Assembly: GCA_000697475.1 (NCBI GenBank)
Contig: JNEU01000970.1
Coordinates: 1 to 64,000, forward strand
Direction: 5' to 3'
Source of the DNA: Lichtheimia corymbifera B2541
Lineage: Eukaryota; Mucoromycota; Mucoromycetes; Mucorales; Lichtheimiaceae
Length of the DNA stretch: 64,000 bases
Shown here: piece after piece, positions 23,345 to 34,435 of the stretch
Layout: the number at the start of each line of letters is the position of its first letter
Position numbering within the stretch: the first letter of the stretch is position 1
Notes under the pieces: generated by a model
Told to the model about the DNA's origin: nothing
Databases searched by the model: none
What the model saw: only the letters and a program-made list of their open reading frames with translations
Program-made: the position numbers and the translations under genes

Positions 23345-26300
23345 ATGTCTCAACAAAACTCGCCACGACCTCATCTTGGCGTAACAACTGCAGCAACACC
23401 TGGGACAAGCGGATCGGAACCCAGCACCCCTCACACTCCTCGACGATCCTTTAGTGCCATGGACGCTTTACAAATGAGAATGTCTTCTTTTCACGATAAC
23501 CCAACCAGCTCGTCCAATTCACCTCACGTTGGCAATGTATCAGCTTCATGTCTAAGTCATATTGCAGAGACCAATGCTGCCATGAAAGAAGAAGATTTCG
23601 AACTGGGCAAGCCGATCGGTATGTTGGAGGGAAAATGTAGCTTGATCTCTCGTGATTCTGACCAAGGTATATAGGCTATGGATCGTCAGCAGTGGTGTAT
23701 GCAGCTGTCTACAAGCCGACCAAAAAGCCTGTAGCCATCAAAATGATTGATCTCGATATGTTTGAACGTAATCAGATTGACGAACTTCGTGTAAGTGGTC
23801 TCTATATGGATGATAAATGATGTTCTATATATTCAAACCGTTGCGATATAGCGAGAAACTGCATTGATGGCATTATCCAAACATCCCAATGTACTTCAAG
23901 TGTATGGCTCATTTGTATCTGGATCCAAATTGTATATCGTCACTCCTTATCTTGCTGGTGGTAAGTTGTTATACATATTTGTATATGGGTTCACAAGGAT
24001 TAACAGGACGCTTTACAGGATCATGTCTTGATATCATGAAGACGGCCTTCCGTGATGGATTTGAGGAAGCGACTATTGCAACGATTTTACGACAGGCTTT
24101 GGAAGGATTGTTATATTTGCACAAGAATGGGCACATTCACCGTGATGTCAAGGCCGGAAATTTATTGATGGACAATCATGGAGCTGTGTTGTTGGCTGAC
24201 TTTGGAGTATCCAGTTCTTTGACCGAGAACAATGAACTACGCAAGACGTTCGTGGGCACAGTAAGTAGCAACATATGATCAATGATTGTATCATTCACTC
24301 TATCTTGTTAGCCATGTTGGATGGCGCCTGAAGTCATGGAGCAAGCAGGATATGATTACAAGGCAGACATTTGGAGTTTTGGTATTACATCTCTTGAATT
24401 AGCGACTGGTCACGCTCCCTTTGCAAAATATCCTCCCATGAAGGTAAGAAAATCCTTTAACTACTTGGCTTTATCTAACATGTGATAATATAGGTGTTAA
24501 TGATGACTTTATCGAATGACCCACCTACTCTGGATCGTGACAATACCAAGCACAAGTACTCAAAGACATTCAAGGAGATGATTGACATGTGTCTACAAAA
24601 GGATCCGAGCAAAAGGTACATATATAACACAATATACGTGCTTGTCAAACACTAACATGGAATAATAGACCGTCAGCGGAAAAACTTTTGCATCATCCTT
24701 TTTTCAAAGAAGCAAAAAAGAAGGAGTATCTGGTGAGAACAGTATTATCACGTGTGCCTCCATTGGAACAGCGTCCACATAAGAAGGTCCTTCAGAGACA
24801 AGTGTCGGTGGAAGCTACTGAACAATGGGATTTCGATACCCCTGCAACAACCACAGCAGACAACAAACAACAACAACAACCTCCCTCGGGCAGTGAAGAG
24901 AAAAAGAAGCATATCACATTCGGAGAAGTCGTTGTACGCAATCCTCCTCAACCACATCAGCAACAACCAACATCAACATCATCCCCTACTTCTGAGTCAA
25001 AAACAACATCACCTGAAATTGCAGCGCCTGCTCCTTCAAAAAAGTCACGATTTGTGGTAGAGGATGGCAACAGTAAGAGTGATAGCGATCATCATCAATC
25101 AGTGTCATCTTTACAACGGTCTACATCACCGGCCTATTTTGATGATAACAGCCATCCATCCTCCACTGGTTCGCCATACATTTCTCCTATTACAAGCAGT
25201 ACACCTGATGAAGTACCCACTGGTCTAGGGATATCAGCTTCTTCAAGTGCTCCCCCTCCACAAGAAGTGAAGCGTGGCCGTTTCAGTGTAAACCAACAGA
25301 GTACAACTGCACCTGGAGATGAACAAGAGCAATCACATGATATTCGCCCTTTACCCGTGTCTCGTGTATCAAGTCAAGATAGCTTACAGAGTGGTATGTG
25401 TCCATGCTGATGCAAGTAAAATTTAAGTGTACTGATCTGAATTTTAGAACGAAGATCGCGATTTGAGGTACAACATAAGCCAGGAAATGCGCCCCATCAG
25501 TCATCAGTGCATGGACCAGGTGATATGCATGTGAAGTTTGATGCTCCACCCATGTCACGTGAACCATCTCCCGCCTCCTCCAGTATGACTCCAACAACGT
25601 CGCACAAGTCAAGTCGATTTTCGGTGGAAAAGGAACAACAACAGCAACAACAGCAACAATCAAACAAAGAACAAGGTGTATGTGATGCTTCTACCATGTC
25701 ACCTGAATGTCGCAAAAAGGGCCGGTTTGAATTGACAGGTGGTAATACAAGTGCTGCTGTTGTTGCAAATGAGAAAGCAGAAGGTATTGTACCAAGTACT
25801 AGCTATCGGCCAACTTTGGCTTTTTTTTTCTTACATGGTTTTGTCTCTTTAGGCTATCATGATACCCCAAGTTCCAATGTCTCATCGCCCACCATGTCCC
25901 CTTGCTCGACTGTATCGAGAGACCAATCAGCGCGATTTCTTGATTATGGAGGAGGAGTACCTGCTGTTTATTCGCAAATGGAAGTGCTATTGAAACAAGT
26001 GGATGCACAGAAAAGTTTGATTCAAGAGATGATGGCTGGTCTTAACATGTCAGCTGGAGATGGTTTCAAGCAAAGATCGACTCGAGGTGGAGATGGAAAA
26101 CGATTGGGTGGTGGTGATTATGAACATTTGTCAAGGTATAAAAGTTCCCTTCAGCATAATGATTATACTGACCTATTTGTATAGAGCACGATCTTATACA
26201 TCTATCTCTTCTGAACATTATGGCGGTTCAGTGGTAAGTGCTACAATTGTGCTTTTCTAGATTAGTGTCACTCATTTATGATTTAGGAACATTTACAACA

Positions 26301-26433
26301 TATGCTGGCTGCTTCCAATCGGGAAAGGGAGAAACTTGCTCGAGAAAATGACGCATTGAAACGTGAAATTGAACGACTACGCAGATCACAGTCCCGACAT
26401 AACTCCATTACATCTACCAACGCAAATGAATAA
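23345..26433 (+). CDS. STE20-family (FRAY/OSR1-like) protein kinase with RFxV-motif tail, 844 aa, 11 exons
   Basis: Exons 23345-23618, 23675-23790, 23852-23960, 24019-24260, 24312-24443, 24494-24615, 24669-25393, 25448-25783, 25853-26135, 26185-26233 and 26287-26433 sum to 845 codons including the stop. The kinase domain follows a ~90-residue S/T/P-rich leader: glycine loop [46 protein letters not shown], then [15 protein letters not shown] and [12 protein letters not shown], which is typical of FRAY/OSR1/SPAK kinases. The long Q/S-rich tail holds SRFVV, GRFSV, SRFEV, SRFSV and GRFEL. The C-terminus is a coiled coil ([20 protein letters not shown]). I see no CCT domain of the animal OSR1 type. 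Confidence 0.9.
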
Positions 26434-27036
26434 TACCATCACTTATGTATATATGCATCAATTCGGGTTTATTTTGATATATGGGTGATGGGGGCATGCA
26501 TACTATGGTGCCTACTGAAGGTGGGGTGAGAGTGGGGGGCTTTCATTATCACTGATATGGTAACTGGTACCAGTCATGTGCTGTGGTTGGCCAGCATTAG
26601 CTGGATCCTCGCTGTCAAAGTTGAACTCTTCATCAGTGATGAATGCAATGCAGTAACAGGGTATCTTGGGTAAGGTGCAACACCACACACAATATGAACG
26701 ACCAGGAATATGATAGCGATTTCAGAAAAGTTTATAATTGCTTGGTACTTTTATCGATAAGCATAGTGCACACAATAAATGATTCCCGGTCACCCTTGGT
26801 CAGTTTTTGAAGCAACTATGTATGTGTAGTAAGTGAAACACGTTGTCATGCCGACGCGATGCAACGGATCATCTCACGTGGCGAAGTGAGGAATGTCTAT
26901 TTTTGTTGACGATGAATGTAACACGAGTTCCTCTTAAACTCAATTATAAGTAAGATTCGTGTGGGAGAGATGGTGTAATTAAAAACAGCCTCAGCCGCCT
27001 TTTTATTTCTCTTTTTTTCTTTCTGTATTCTTTCCA
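26434..27036. other. Intergenic region, 600 bp
   Basis: 3' flank of the kinase gene and promoter of the SHD1/F-box gene (pyrimidine-rich TTTTTATTTCTC stretch just before the ATG). Nothing else seen. Confidence 0.5.
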
Positions 27037-28796
27037 ATGACAGCGGGAGAGGATCAGTCTATGCGTACTTGGCGAGGCAGCGATGGCAAGTTCGAGGTGG
27101 AAGCTGCTTATGTGGGTCTCTTTCAAAAAACCAAGGTTAAGTTGCGTAAAGCTGGAGGTGGAATGATTGCGATTCCTATTGAACGTTTATCTGAAGCCGA
27201 TGCAGCCTATATACACGCTCGATCAGGGCAAACTCCAGTGACAATGGCAACGACAGCACCTACCACCCATCAAGACACTGCCTCCCCTCCGACTCTTCAG
27301 TTACAACCTTCCATGGCAGCCCTGACACTTGACGACACTAACACCAACGACTGTTCACCACCGCTACCAGAGCAACCGCAACCACAAAAAATGCCATTGA
27401 CTATTCATACGACGCAACCAATGTCTACTACAACAACAGCAGCAGCCCAAGTAGTGTTACCAACTCCTGTAGAAAGGCATGGACTTGCACAACAAGTGAT
27501 TCCTATGCGACCTGAAGCAGTGCGTCTCCTTTCGCAACGGTCATTATCATCCATTACTGAAAGATTAGGACGTGGACAATGGCAGACACGGCCTCAATCA
27601 TTATCAGACCTTCCTGAACGTGCCCTTTGTACTATTGCCCAGCATCTCGATGCCCGTACACGTGTTCGACTTGCTTCCACATGCACTACACTCTTACAAG
27701 CAGTCTTCCGTCCTCAAGTATGGCGTCATATATGGTTTATGGGATATGCAGGAGAATATGTGGATAGTGCCACGATTCATGCCATGACTGTATCACTCGA
27801 ACGTCACCAATTGCAACATGCTGTTCATACCATTACGCTGGATGGCACATCAGTCAATGCGGATGCTATTGTTCACGTCTTGATCCATTTTCCTGCTATG
27901 CGATGGTTATCAGTCAAGGGATGCTGGGGCGTTCATTCTTTCCCACTCGGCGGAAAACTTATGCATCTCGTGGCAAGTGGCTCAGGTGTTATGACACAAT
28001 TGGAACGTTTTGAATTGGGAAAAGCATTACGAAGAGGCGTCACTCAGCAAGACTTGGAGGATAAGCCCAATGCACCACAATCATTCGGTCAGGATTTGGC
28101 AGTCATTCGTAATGCTTTGGAACAACTTGCAAGACGACCTGTGCAGATGGATTGCTTCTTGTGCGATTTTTGTCATGTTGGAGCAGCAGCAGCCTTTGTC
28201 CATTGCGTATCATGTGGACCTGTTTATATTCACAAATGCAACAAATGTGCTCCACGGTGCGATAGGTAAGAGTCAAGGACCATAGGTGAATATTTGTACA
28301 TATACTAATGGCCATGTTTAGATGCAGTATCCGCACTTGTAATCGACCAGGATGTCGTGCAAGCCAATCAGTACACATATCAACAACCACATGTGGACGA
28401 TGCGATCGATCTCTCTCTATTTGTAACCATAACCAAGCCTGTGCTCGTGCAAGTAACAGTCCCTGTGGGAGTTGCAATGGTCTCTTTCATGCTCAATGCC
28501 GCACAAGTGATGGTGGATATGCGTCCAATCAGTGCTCTCGTTGTGGTATTGTTGCTTGTCCTACGTGCGAACTCATCATGTGCGCTGGTGGATGTCATGG
28601 TCAATGGTGTCGGAATTGTGCCAGTGATAAGCAAGCTGCTGATTTGATACATTGCAAATGCATTGTCATTAACAAGACCGGTGGAAAGATCAGGAAACGT
28701 ACTGTTTGTCATCATTGCAGAAAAGCATGCTCAAAATGTCGCACAACTGGCTTTTGTCCACGATGCCTTGGTGTTCATTCTAAACAATGCCGCTAG
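27037..28796 (+). CDS. SHD1 - F-box - Cys-rich zinc-binding protein, 567 aa, 2 exons
   Basis: Exons 27037-28265 and 28322-28796 join in frame (C-GAT-AG / A-TGC) to 568 codons including the stop. Residues about 8-65 (TWRGSDGKFEVEAAYVGLF...KVKLRK...IAIPIERLSEADAAYI) resemble the SLA1 homology domain 1. A P/Q/T-rich linker follows. LSDLPERALCTIAQHLD...RVRLASTCTTL is an F-box, with LRR-like MRWLSVKGCWG after it. The last 190 residues contain repeated C-x2-C pairs (CFLCDFC, CVSC, CNKC, CGRCDRS, CGSCNG, CSRCG, CPTC, CHHCRKACSKC, CPRC), probably binding several zinc ions. The combination suggests an SCF-type ubiquitin ligase adaptor; target unknown. Confidence 0.8.
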
Positions 28797-29233
28797 TCTT
28801 CCTTCCCCTCGTTTCCAAATAGTATCGCACGCATAATACACTGCTACACATTACCATATCATCATCATCATCATAATCACGATATTATCCTCCTCATCAG
28901 CACTAATCTAATAAAGCTGCTTGCATTCATAGAGATACCACTATCGATTGTAACATAATAAATGGATGCGTGATTCGAGAATCATGGGATTGTCTTCGTA
29001 AGATCCCGGTAAATGAAGTGCATCATTCTTAGTACATAAAGAGGAAGCTAATCAGCAAAAGCATAAACAAAGATGCGTATCATATTTTCATTGTTTCAAT
29101 CAATTGGGGCGTATGAATTACAGCATACTGTTTATGGATGAGACTAGCCTTAATGAGAGGGGCCTAATAGACACAACCTTTGATCTCGCTGGTTGATGGG
29201 GCTTGGAGATCGACCTTGTATCTTTCTGGCAGA
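28797..29233. other. Intergenic region
   Basis: Contains an ATC trinucleotide run near 28858-28875 and polyadenylation-like AATAAA words. No gene seen. Confidence 0.5.
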
Positions 29234-31429
29234 ATGGCCCTTCTCTTGAACGATCTCGACACACCTCCTTACATTCCAGCGTGCAGTCATCAGTATACAA
29301 ACGTCGTCATTGAGTCAACGAAGCATGTTCAGCAGGCGATCCAAATCTTGTTGCGTGCTCTTGAAAGCCGGTCATTAGCTTTGTCAAAGTGTGCCAACCC
29401 TGACGCAGCTATTCGCGATGCCAGCTTGATTCAGCTATTGCAATCCTCGTCAGCAGCAGGCTATCTGTGCGAAGGTGATACTTATGCCCAGCTTGGACAG
29501 CAGAAAATGGCATTGGCAGCATACCATAAGGGGCTTGAAGCTGTATCCAAAGACAATCCCTATTATCATCGACTTTTGCATGACAAGGCAATAGCAGACT
29601 CAGCAATGAATAAACGCATCGACTTTTTGAGTCAATTACCTGAGGATATTGTGACCCATGTTGATGGGTGATCTGAAGATGACCCTGGATGACATGCCAT
29701 GCAATTACATGCAGGTGTCCCAAACATGGCACGAACGTATTCTGAGATCCAACTGCATTCATCTCATTCTTCAACCCAAAGGGGGCACATCCATATCCGA
29801 TTTATCTGGAAGCAGGCAGCATGAACGATTGAAAATGATGGCTCCTTATGTCAAGTCACTCTCGGTGGTTACTACAAGATCCGGTAGCAGTTACGATTAC
29901 GGTGACATCCATCACGTGGAGTTTGGCTCCTTGAGACAATTGTATATCAATGGTAAATATATAGGTAGCAATATGAGATTAGAGGGGCAAGAGCAAACGC
30001 TAACATTAATCATAGGAAGGAGCAACATGGCATCACTATGTTCGACCATACAATCCATAGGAAGCAGCAGTGTTCTCACGCACTTGGAGATTATCCCTCA
30101 TCATACATATGGCCAAAAGGACGGATCCATGACTATGCAGCTCTCACAAATACTGGTGCTCTGTCCCAAACTCATTTCACTGGCATTGAATCATTGCGAG
30201 ACCGATTTGACTGTTCTTGGCATCGACCAACAATACCCTGCCATGAAGCAATTATTGTTACGTTATACGGCAACTCCAATCACTGATAAGGGGATGATTG
30301 AAATATTACGCCGTGTACCATCTTTACAACACCTTACTGCTCATCCATGCTCCAGTCTAAGACCTCTGTCCACGTTACATCAACATTGTCCATCTTTGAA
30401 GTCATTAAAGTATGGCACGGATCAATCTGTGCCTTATTTCTTTGAAAGTTATCGTGGTTATCAATATGTATTTCAAATATGGGATGAAAGGGGTGTCCAT
30501 GCAGCACCTCGGATTTCATCATTACTCTCTTATTTTGGGCCCAAATTGGAAGCCTTTGATTATCGCTGTGGATATGGATTAAGCAACGAAGCCGGCATCA
30601 GCAGATACCCGATCACGGATGACGTTGCTGCAAAAAGGATATGTCTACCTCATCTACAAAAACTAGACCTGGATTTGCTATATGAAATGACCTTCCCGGG
30701 TGGATCATAGAGAATGCACCGGCATTAAATTCAGTTCATCTCGCGAACGCGGCTATCAACAACAATGCTATCCACGCTATGACTCATCTATCCAATCTTG
30801 AAAACTTTCACATGATATCACAACCTGCTGGAATTCACGACAATAGCTTGATTGAAGCCTTGAAGTACTTTTTCGAAACGCATAGCACTCTGGGAGATGC
30901 ATCTCGTTTGAAGCATCTAGCATTCCAAGTATCCAATACACCTCACCTTGCTTGGTTGCTACCTGTGGCTACGCTTCCCAAATTAGAAACTCTTGGCTTC
31001 AGAGTCGGCAGCTTTTTTGACAAGGAAATTGCAGCATTCACAAAGCTGCTTGCTGAACAGTGTTGGACCTTGAGAGAAGCATCATTCAGTAGCTATCATG
31101 GACATTTTGAAACCGGTGTCATTTCTCCCCTGAAGGACCTCAAGACCATTGAAACGCTTTACATCCATACCAATCAATTATCCAAAGAGGATGCACTGGC
31201 TTTGGGGGAATGCGAGCCTTTACAAAAGCTACACGTCACAACGCTACATAAGTTGGAACTCGATCAGGCTGCCCATCTCAAGAAGAACGTTCCAGAAGTG
31301 TATTTTCAGACTTGTTCCGGGCTTTATAAACCTTATGATATCGAAGATTATGCATTTGAGCTCAAGCAGAAGCTCGAAGAAAGCCGTGGTATCACAAAAG
31401 ATTATTCGTTTGGAAACCATCATGTCTAG
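29234..31429 (+). pseudogene. TPR - F-box - LRR gene copy 1, frame broken twice
   Basis: The reading starts MALLLNDLDTPPYIP and has a TPR-like region (AIRDASLIQ, GYLCEGDTYAQLGQQKMALAAYHKGLE), then the F-box LPEDIVT. At about 29650-29665 the frame shifts: compared with copy 3 (36748-38812), 18 nt are replaced by 7, a net loss of 11. Reading resumes as MGDLKMTLDD...YMQVSQTWHERIL. The family intron is at 29953-30015 (LYING junction). A second frame change at about 30698-30706 (TTCCCGGGTGG) returns to the original frame at WIIENAPALNSVHL. LRRs follow to the stop at 31429. All other parts are well conserved, so decay is recent or one shift is an assembly error. Confidence 0.65.
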
Positions 31430-32580
31430 TAGTATTAAGAAGAATCAAGTACCATAATAAAGACAAAAATATTCTCATGTGGTGATGAGGAAGGGATGAA
31501 ATGGATCCATATGAATACGTTTGAAAACAACAAGCAAACGCAAACCTACTATTGAATGATACGGCTGCTTAGGAACAGCAAAGTACCAGCTGTAGTATCA
31601 TGGATACTATCTTCTAAGGGTTCAGGTAACGTGTTGTTTATTGTTGTGTGATAACATGCGGGCCCTTTATGCAATCAAAGTCCATTATCAACTTGTTGGG
31701 GAGTCCATATGGTGTTCCTTGTCACAGCTCATGTCATTATTCATGGGTAATAACTTTATATAAAGCTTCGGCCTTATCGTCGCGCGCTGTTACTTTGTCT
31801 GCTGATGCTGCCGATGACAATAAGGTACGCTAGAGGTATTACTAGCAGTACCCGTAAAAAAAGAGGTGACAAACATGCTTATCTTTGTATCTTACAGCAG
31901 CGGAAACAATCTTTTTCGTAGTCATATGTGAGTCAACATAAATGCAAACCCGATATGGCATCATGCACACGTGATAGACATGCGCATAAACATAAAATGT
32001 GTATTTATCTCGCCACCCACTTTCCCCTTCAGCTCATTTTCATTTTGATACGCATAGTGCTAATTGAGGTGCGTCAGTGGATGGTAATTGTCAAAGGTCA
32101 CTTTCTTTCTCTTTATTCTTACACCGCACAGAGCACGCACGTATACCTCACAAAAGGCCGTCTGAAATATACATAGGATCCATGACTGGTTTACAACATC
32201 ATCAAGGGTGGTGGGAACGTATGCATGTCTCAACGTCCAAGTTGTTGTGGAACAAACGCGAGGTTGATGGTTACCGGGTTGCCTTGGATACCACTTCACA
32301 AAAATCGCTGCAGTGAATGGATATGCATATCAACCGTGATGGCGTGGCGTATTATGTCCGTTGATTGTGGAACACCCAAAATGAAATCGAATGGACAGCA
32401 GGGAAAAAAAACAAGTGACGGTAATCATTTGTGTCAAAGAAGGAGTGTAGGTATCTATACGTAGTCATTCACCAACATAATAAACAAGCTACGACCCAGT
32501 CAGAGGTGGGATGCTTATAAGGGTAGGCCAAAAAGCTTGCCTTGCTTTGAATCTCTTCCTTTTCCTTTTTCTTTTCAAAC
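31430..32580. other. 1.1-kb intergenic region
   Basis: Several overlapping short frames around 31930-32460 have no recognisable content. It should hold the promoter of the HMG-box gene, including a C/T-rich stretch just before its ATG. Confidence 0.5.
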
Positions 32581-33708
32581 ATGCCAAACGACGCTGACCA
32601 GGTATATTTGATTGCCCATTTAACTTTACAGTGGCTAATATACAAGCATAGTCTTCTCCGGTAAAAAGGCTCTCCCAAGTATGCATCGATGTGGCCCATC
32701 AAATGGTCTTATTAGCCGATTTGCTCAGTGAAATCCCAGCACGTCCCGTGGAAAAAAAGACAAGGCAACCAAGAGCACCTGATATGCCCAAGTATCCTAG
32801 GTCATCCTATATATTATTCAGTGATGATCATCGTCAAGAAACCAGGAAGGAGACAAAAAGTGGTAGAGCCAGTGACATTGTGACGTTGCTTGCTCACAAA
32901 TGGAACGCTCTTGGTGATGCAGAAAAGCAGGTATGTGCTACGCGCGGGGTACTGAAATGCGATCTGACTATTTTTATAGCCCTACATCATCAAGGCTAAG
33001 CAAGAAAGAAAACGCTATGAAATGGAGATGGAGGCGTACTGCGCAAAATTGGCCGCCGAGAGTCTAGGTGGAGAGGGTGGAGAGCCTGTTGCTACAACAA
33101 CACCCTCATCCAATGATGACAGTTCGCTTAAGAGCGATGGCGATGATCAATCATCAAATGACGATGCTGGAGAGGGTGGAGAACCTGTTGCTACAACAAC
33201 AACCTCATCCAATGATGACAGTTCGCTTAAGAGCGATGGCGATGATCAATCATCAAATGACAATGCTGACGAGTCCTCTGATAACAGTGGTAGTAGTGGT
33301 GATGACGATGATGGTGATATCTCGTCCAGTGAGACCGATACAGATTCAAGCGACACGGGTTCATCAGCAAGCCAAGTTGTCGAACTTCCAGTCCCACCAC
33401 CCCAAAACCTCACTAAACCAAAGGATGCTGCTGTCAAAAAGAAAGAATCTATTGTTAAGCCCACCGAAAAGGCCAAGCAACTTGTCATCAACAATAACAT
33501 TGCTAAGCACAACATCGCACCCAAGCAATCTATCAAAGGAAAGCAGCCTGCTAAACCCATCGAAAAGCAATCTGCCAAATCCATTGAAAAGCTATATGCC
33601 AAGTTTACTGAAAAGCGTTCCCACGAGAGCAGCAAACGGCCCGCTTCTAGCATATCCCATGATACACAATCTAACAAGGTGAAAAAGCCTAAGCGGCTCA
33701 AACATTAG
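32581..33708 (+). CDS. HMG-box protein with acidic and basic tail, 342 aa, 3 exons
   Basis: Exons 32581-32601, 32652-32930 and 32980-33708 total 343 codons including the stop. The HMG box reads PKYPRSSYILFSDDHRQE...IVTLLAHKWNALGDAEKQPYIIKAKQERKRYEMEME, split by the second intron. HMG-box proteins bend DNA or sit in chromatin complexes. After the box comes a D/S-rich acidic region containing a tandem 33-residue duplication, then a K/S/P-rich basic tail (KKKESIVKP, KPIEKQSAKSIEK) with a nuclear-localisation-like end VKKPKRLKH. The short first exon encodes MPNDADQ. Confidence 0.85.
33071..33268 (+). repeat. 99-bp tandem direct repeat (2 copies) inside the HMG-box gene
   Basis: Units 33071-33169 and 33170-33268 are nearly identical (three base differences noticed) and in frame. 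Each encodes 33 residues rich in D, S and G, with the phrase SSNDDSSLKSDGDDQ. The near identity indicates a recent duplication. Confidence 0.9.
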
Positions 33709-34435
33709 CTTTTGCTACTCTCGTCTCTTATCTCTACTTGATCGTACAATCGCGTCTCACAGGTTGGATCACCATCAGGATTAGCCCTTTGCAGATCAAT
33801 AAAACTTTTTCCCCCATTGACAATGATGATGAATGTTTTTAATGCAGGCGCTGTGTCAAGACGTTGCCAAGTAAAAGTCAGTTCATTTCATATTTAGAGA
33901 GGATACTAGGCGCTGCACATTTTCGAATAATGCATTGTATAAAATGACCACCCACACTCATTATTAGCCAATCACACTTAATGCTGGCAACCTATTCTCA
34001 CAGACATACAGTATTTCCCTTCACGTGAAAACACCAAACAGCCTTTGAATCATCAGCATGTCAAGTTGCGTACTAAGTCAAAGGATGTTGTTGAGCGCTC
34101 GCATCCCAAAAGTCGATCATCAACGTGAACATTGCCAAGTTCACTTCACGACAACAAACGTCCAATGTCAATAAATACACGTAAAAGGTTGAAAAAGTAG
34201 CTTAACTCTTTATGATCAGTATCCGTTTGTTATGGATAATTACTTTTCATTTGACAATTGAGGAAGAGCAGTGATGCTTAAAAGAAGAACTTTCTGTGTT
34301 ACAACAAGTGTGTTCGAGAGATATGCTAGGGAGATTGTGGCCGTGTGTGTGCGTGTATGTGGACTCTAAAAGCACGCAAGAGCATGCGGGGAAGCAACTT
34401 ATCTCTCTTTTTCTGTTTTCCACTTGAATTTCACC
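33709..34435. other. Intergenic region, 730 bp
   Basis: 3' flank of the HMG-box gene (AATAAA near 33799) and promoter of F-box copy 2. No gene seen. Confidence 0.5.

Noticed and set aside
31928..32464. Three overlapping 79-82-codon frames
   Set aside because: No shared motif, no signal peptide, and all frames overlap each other; probably promoter sequence.
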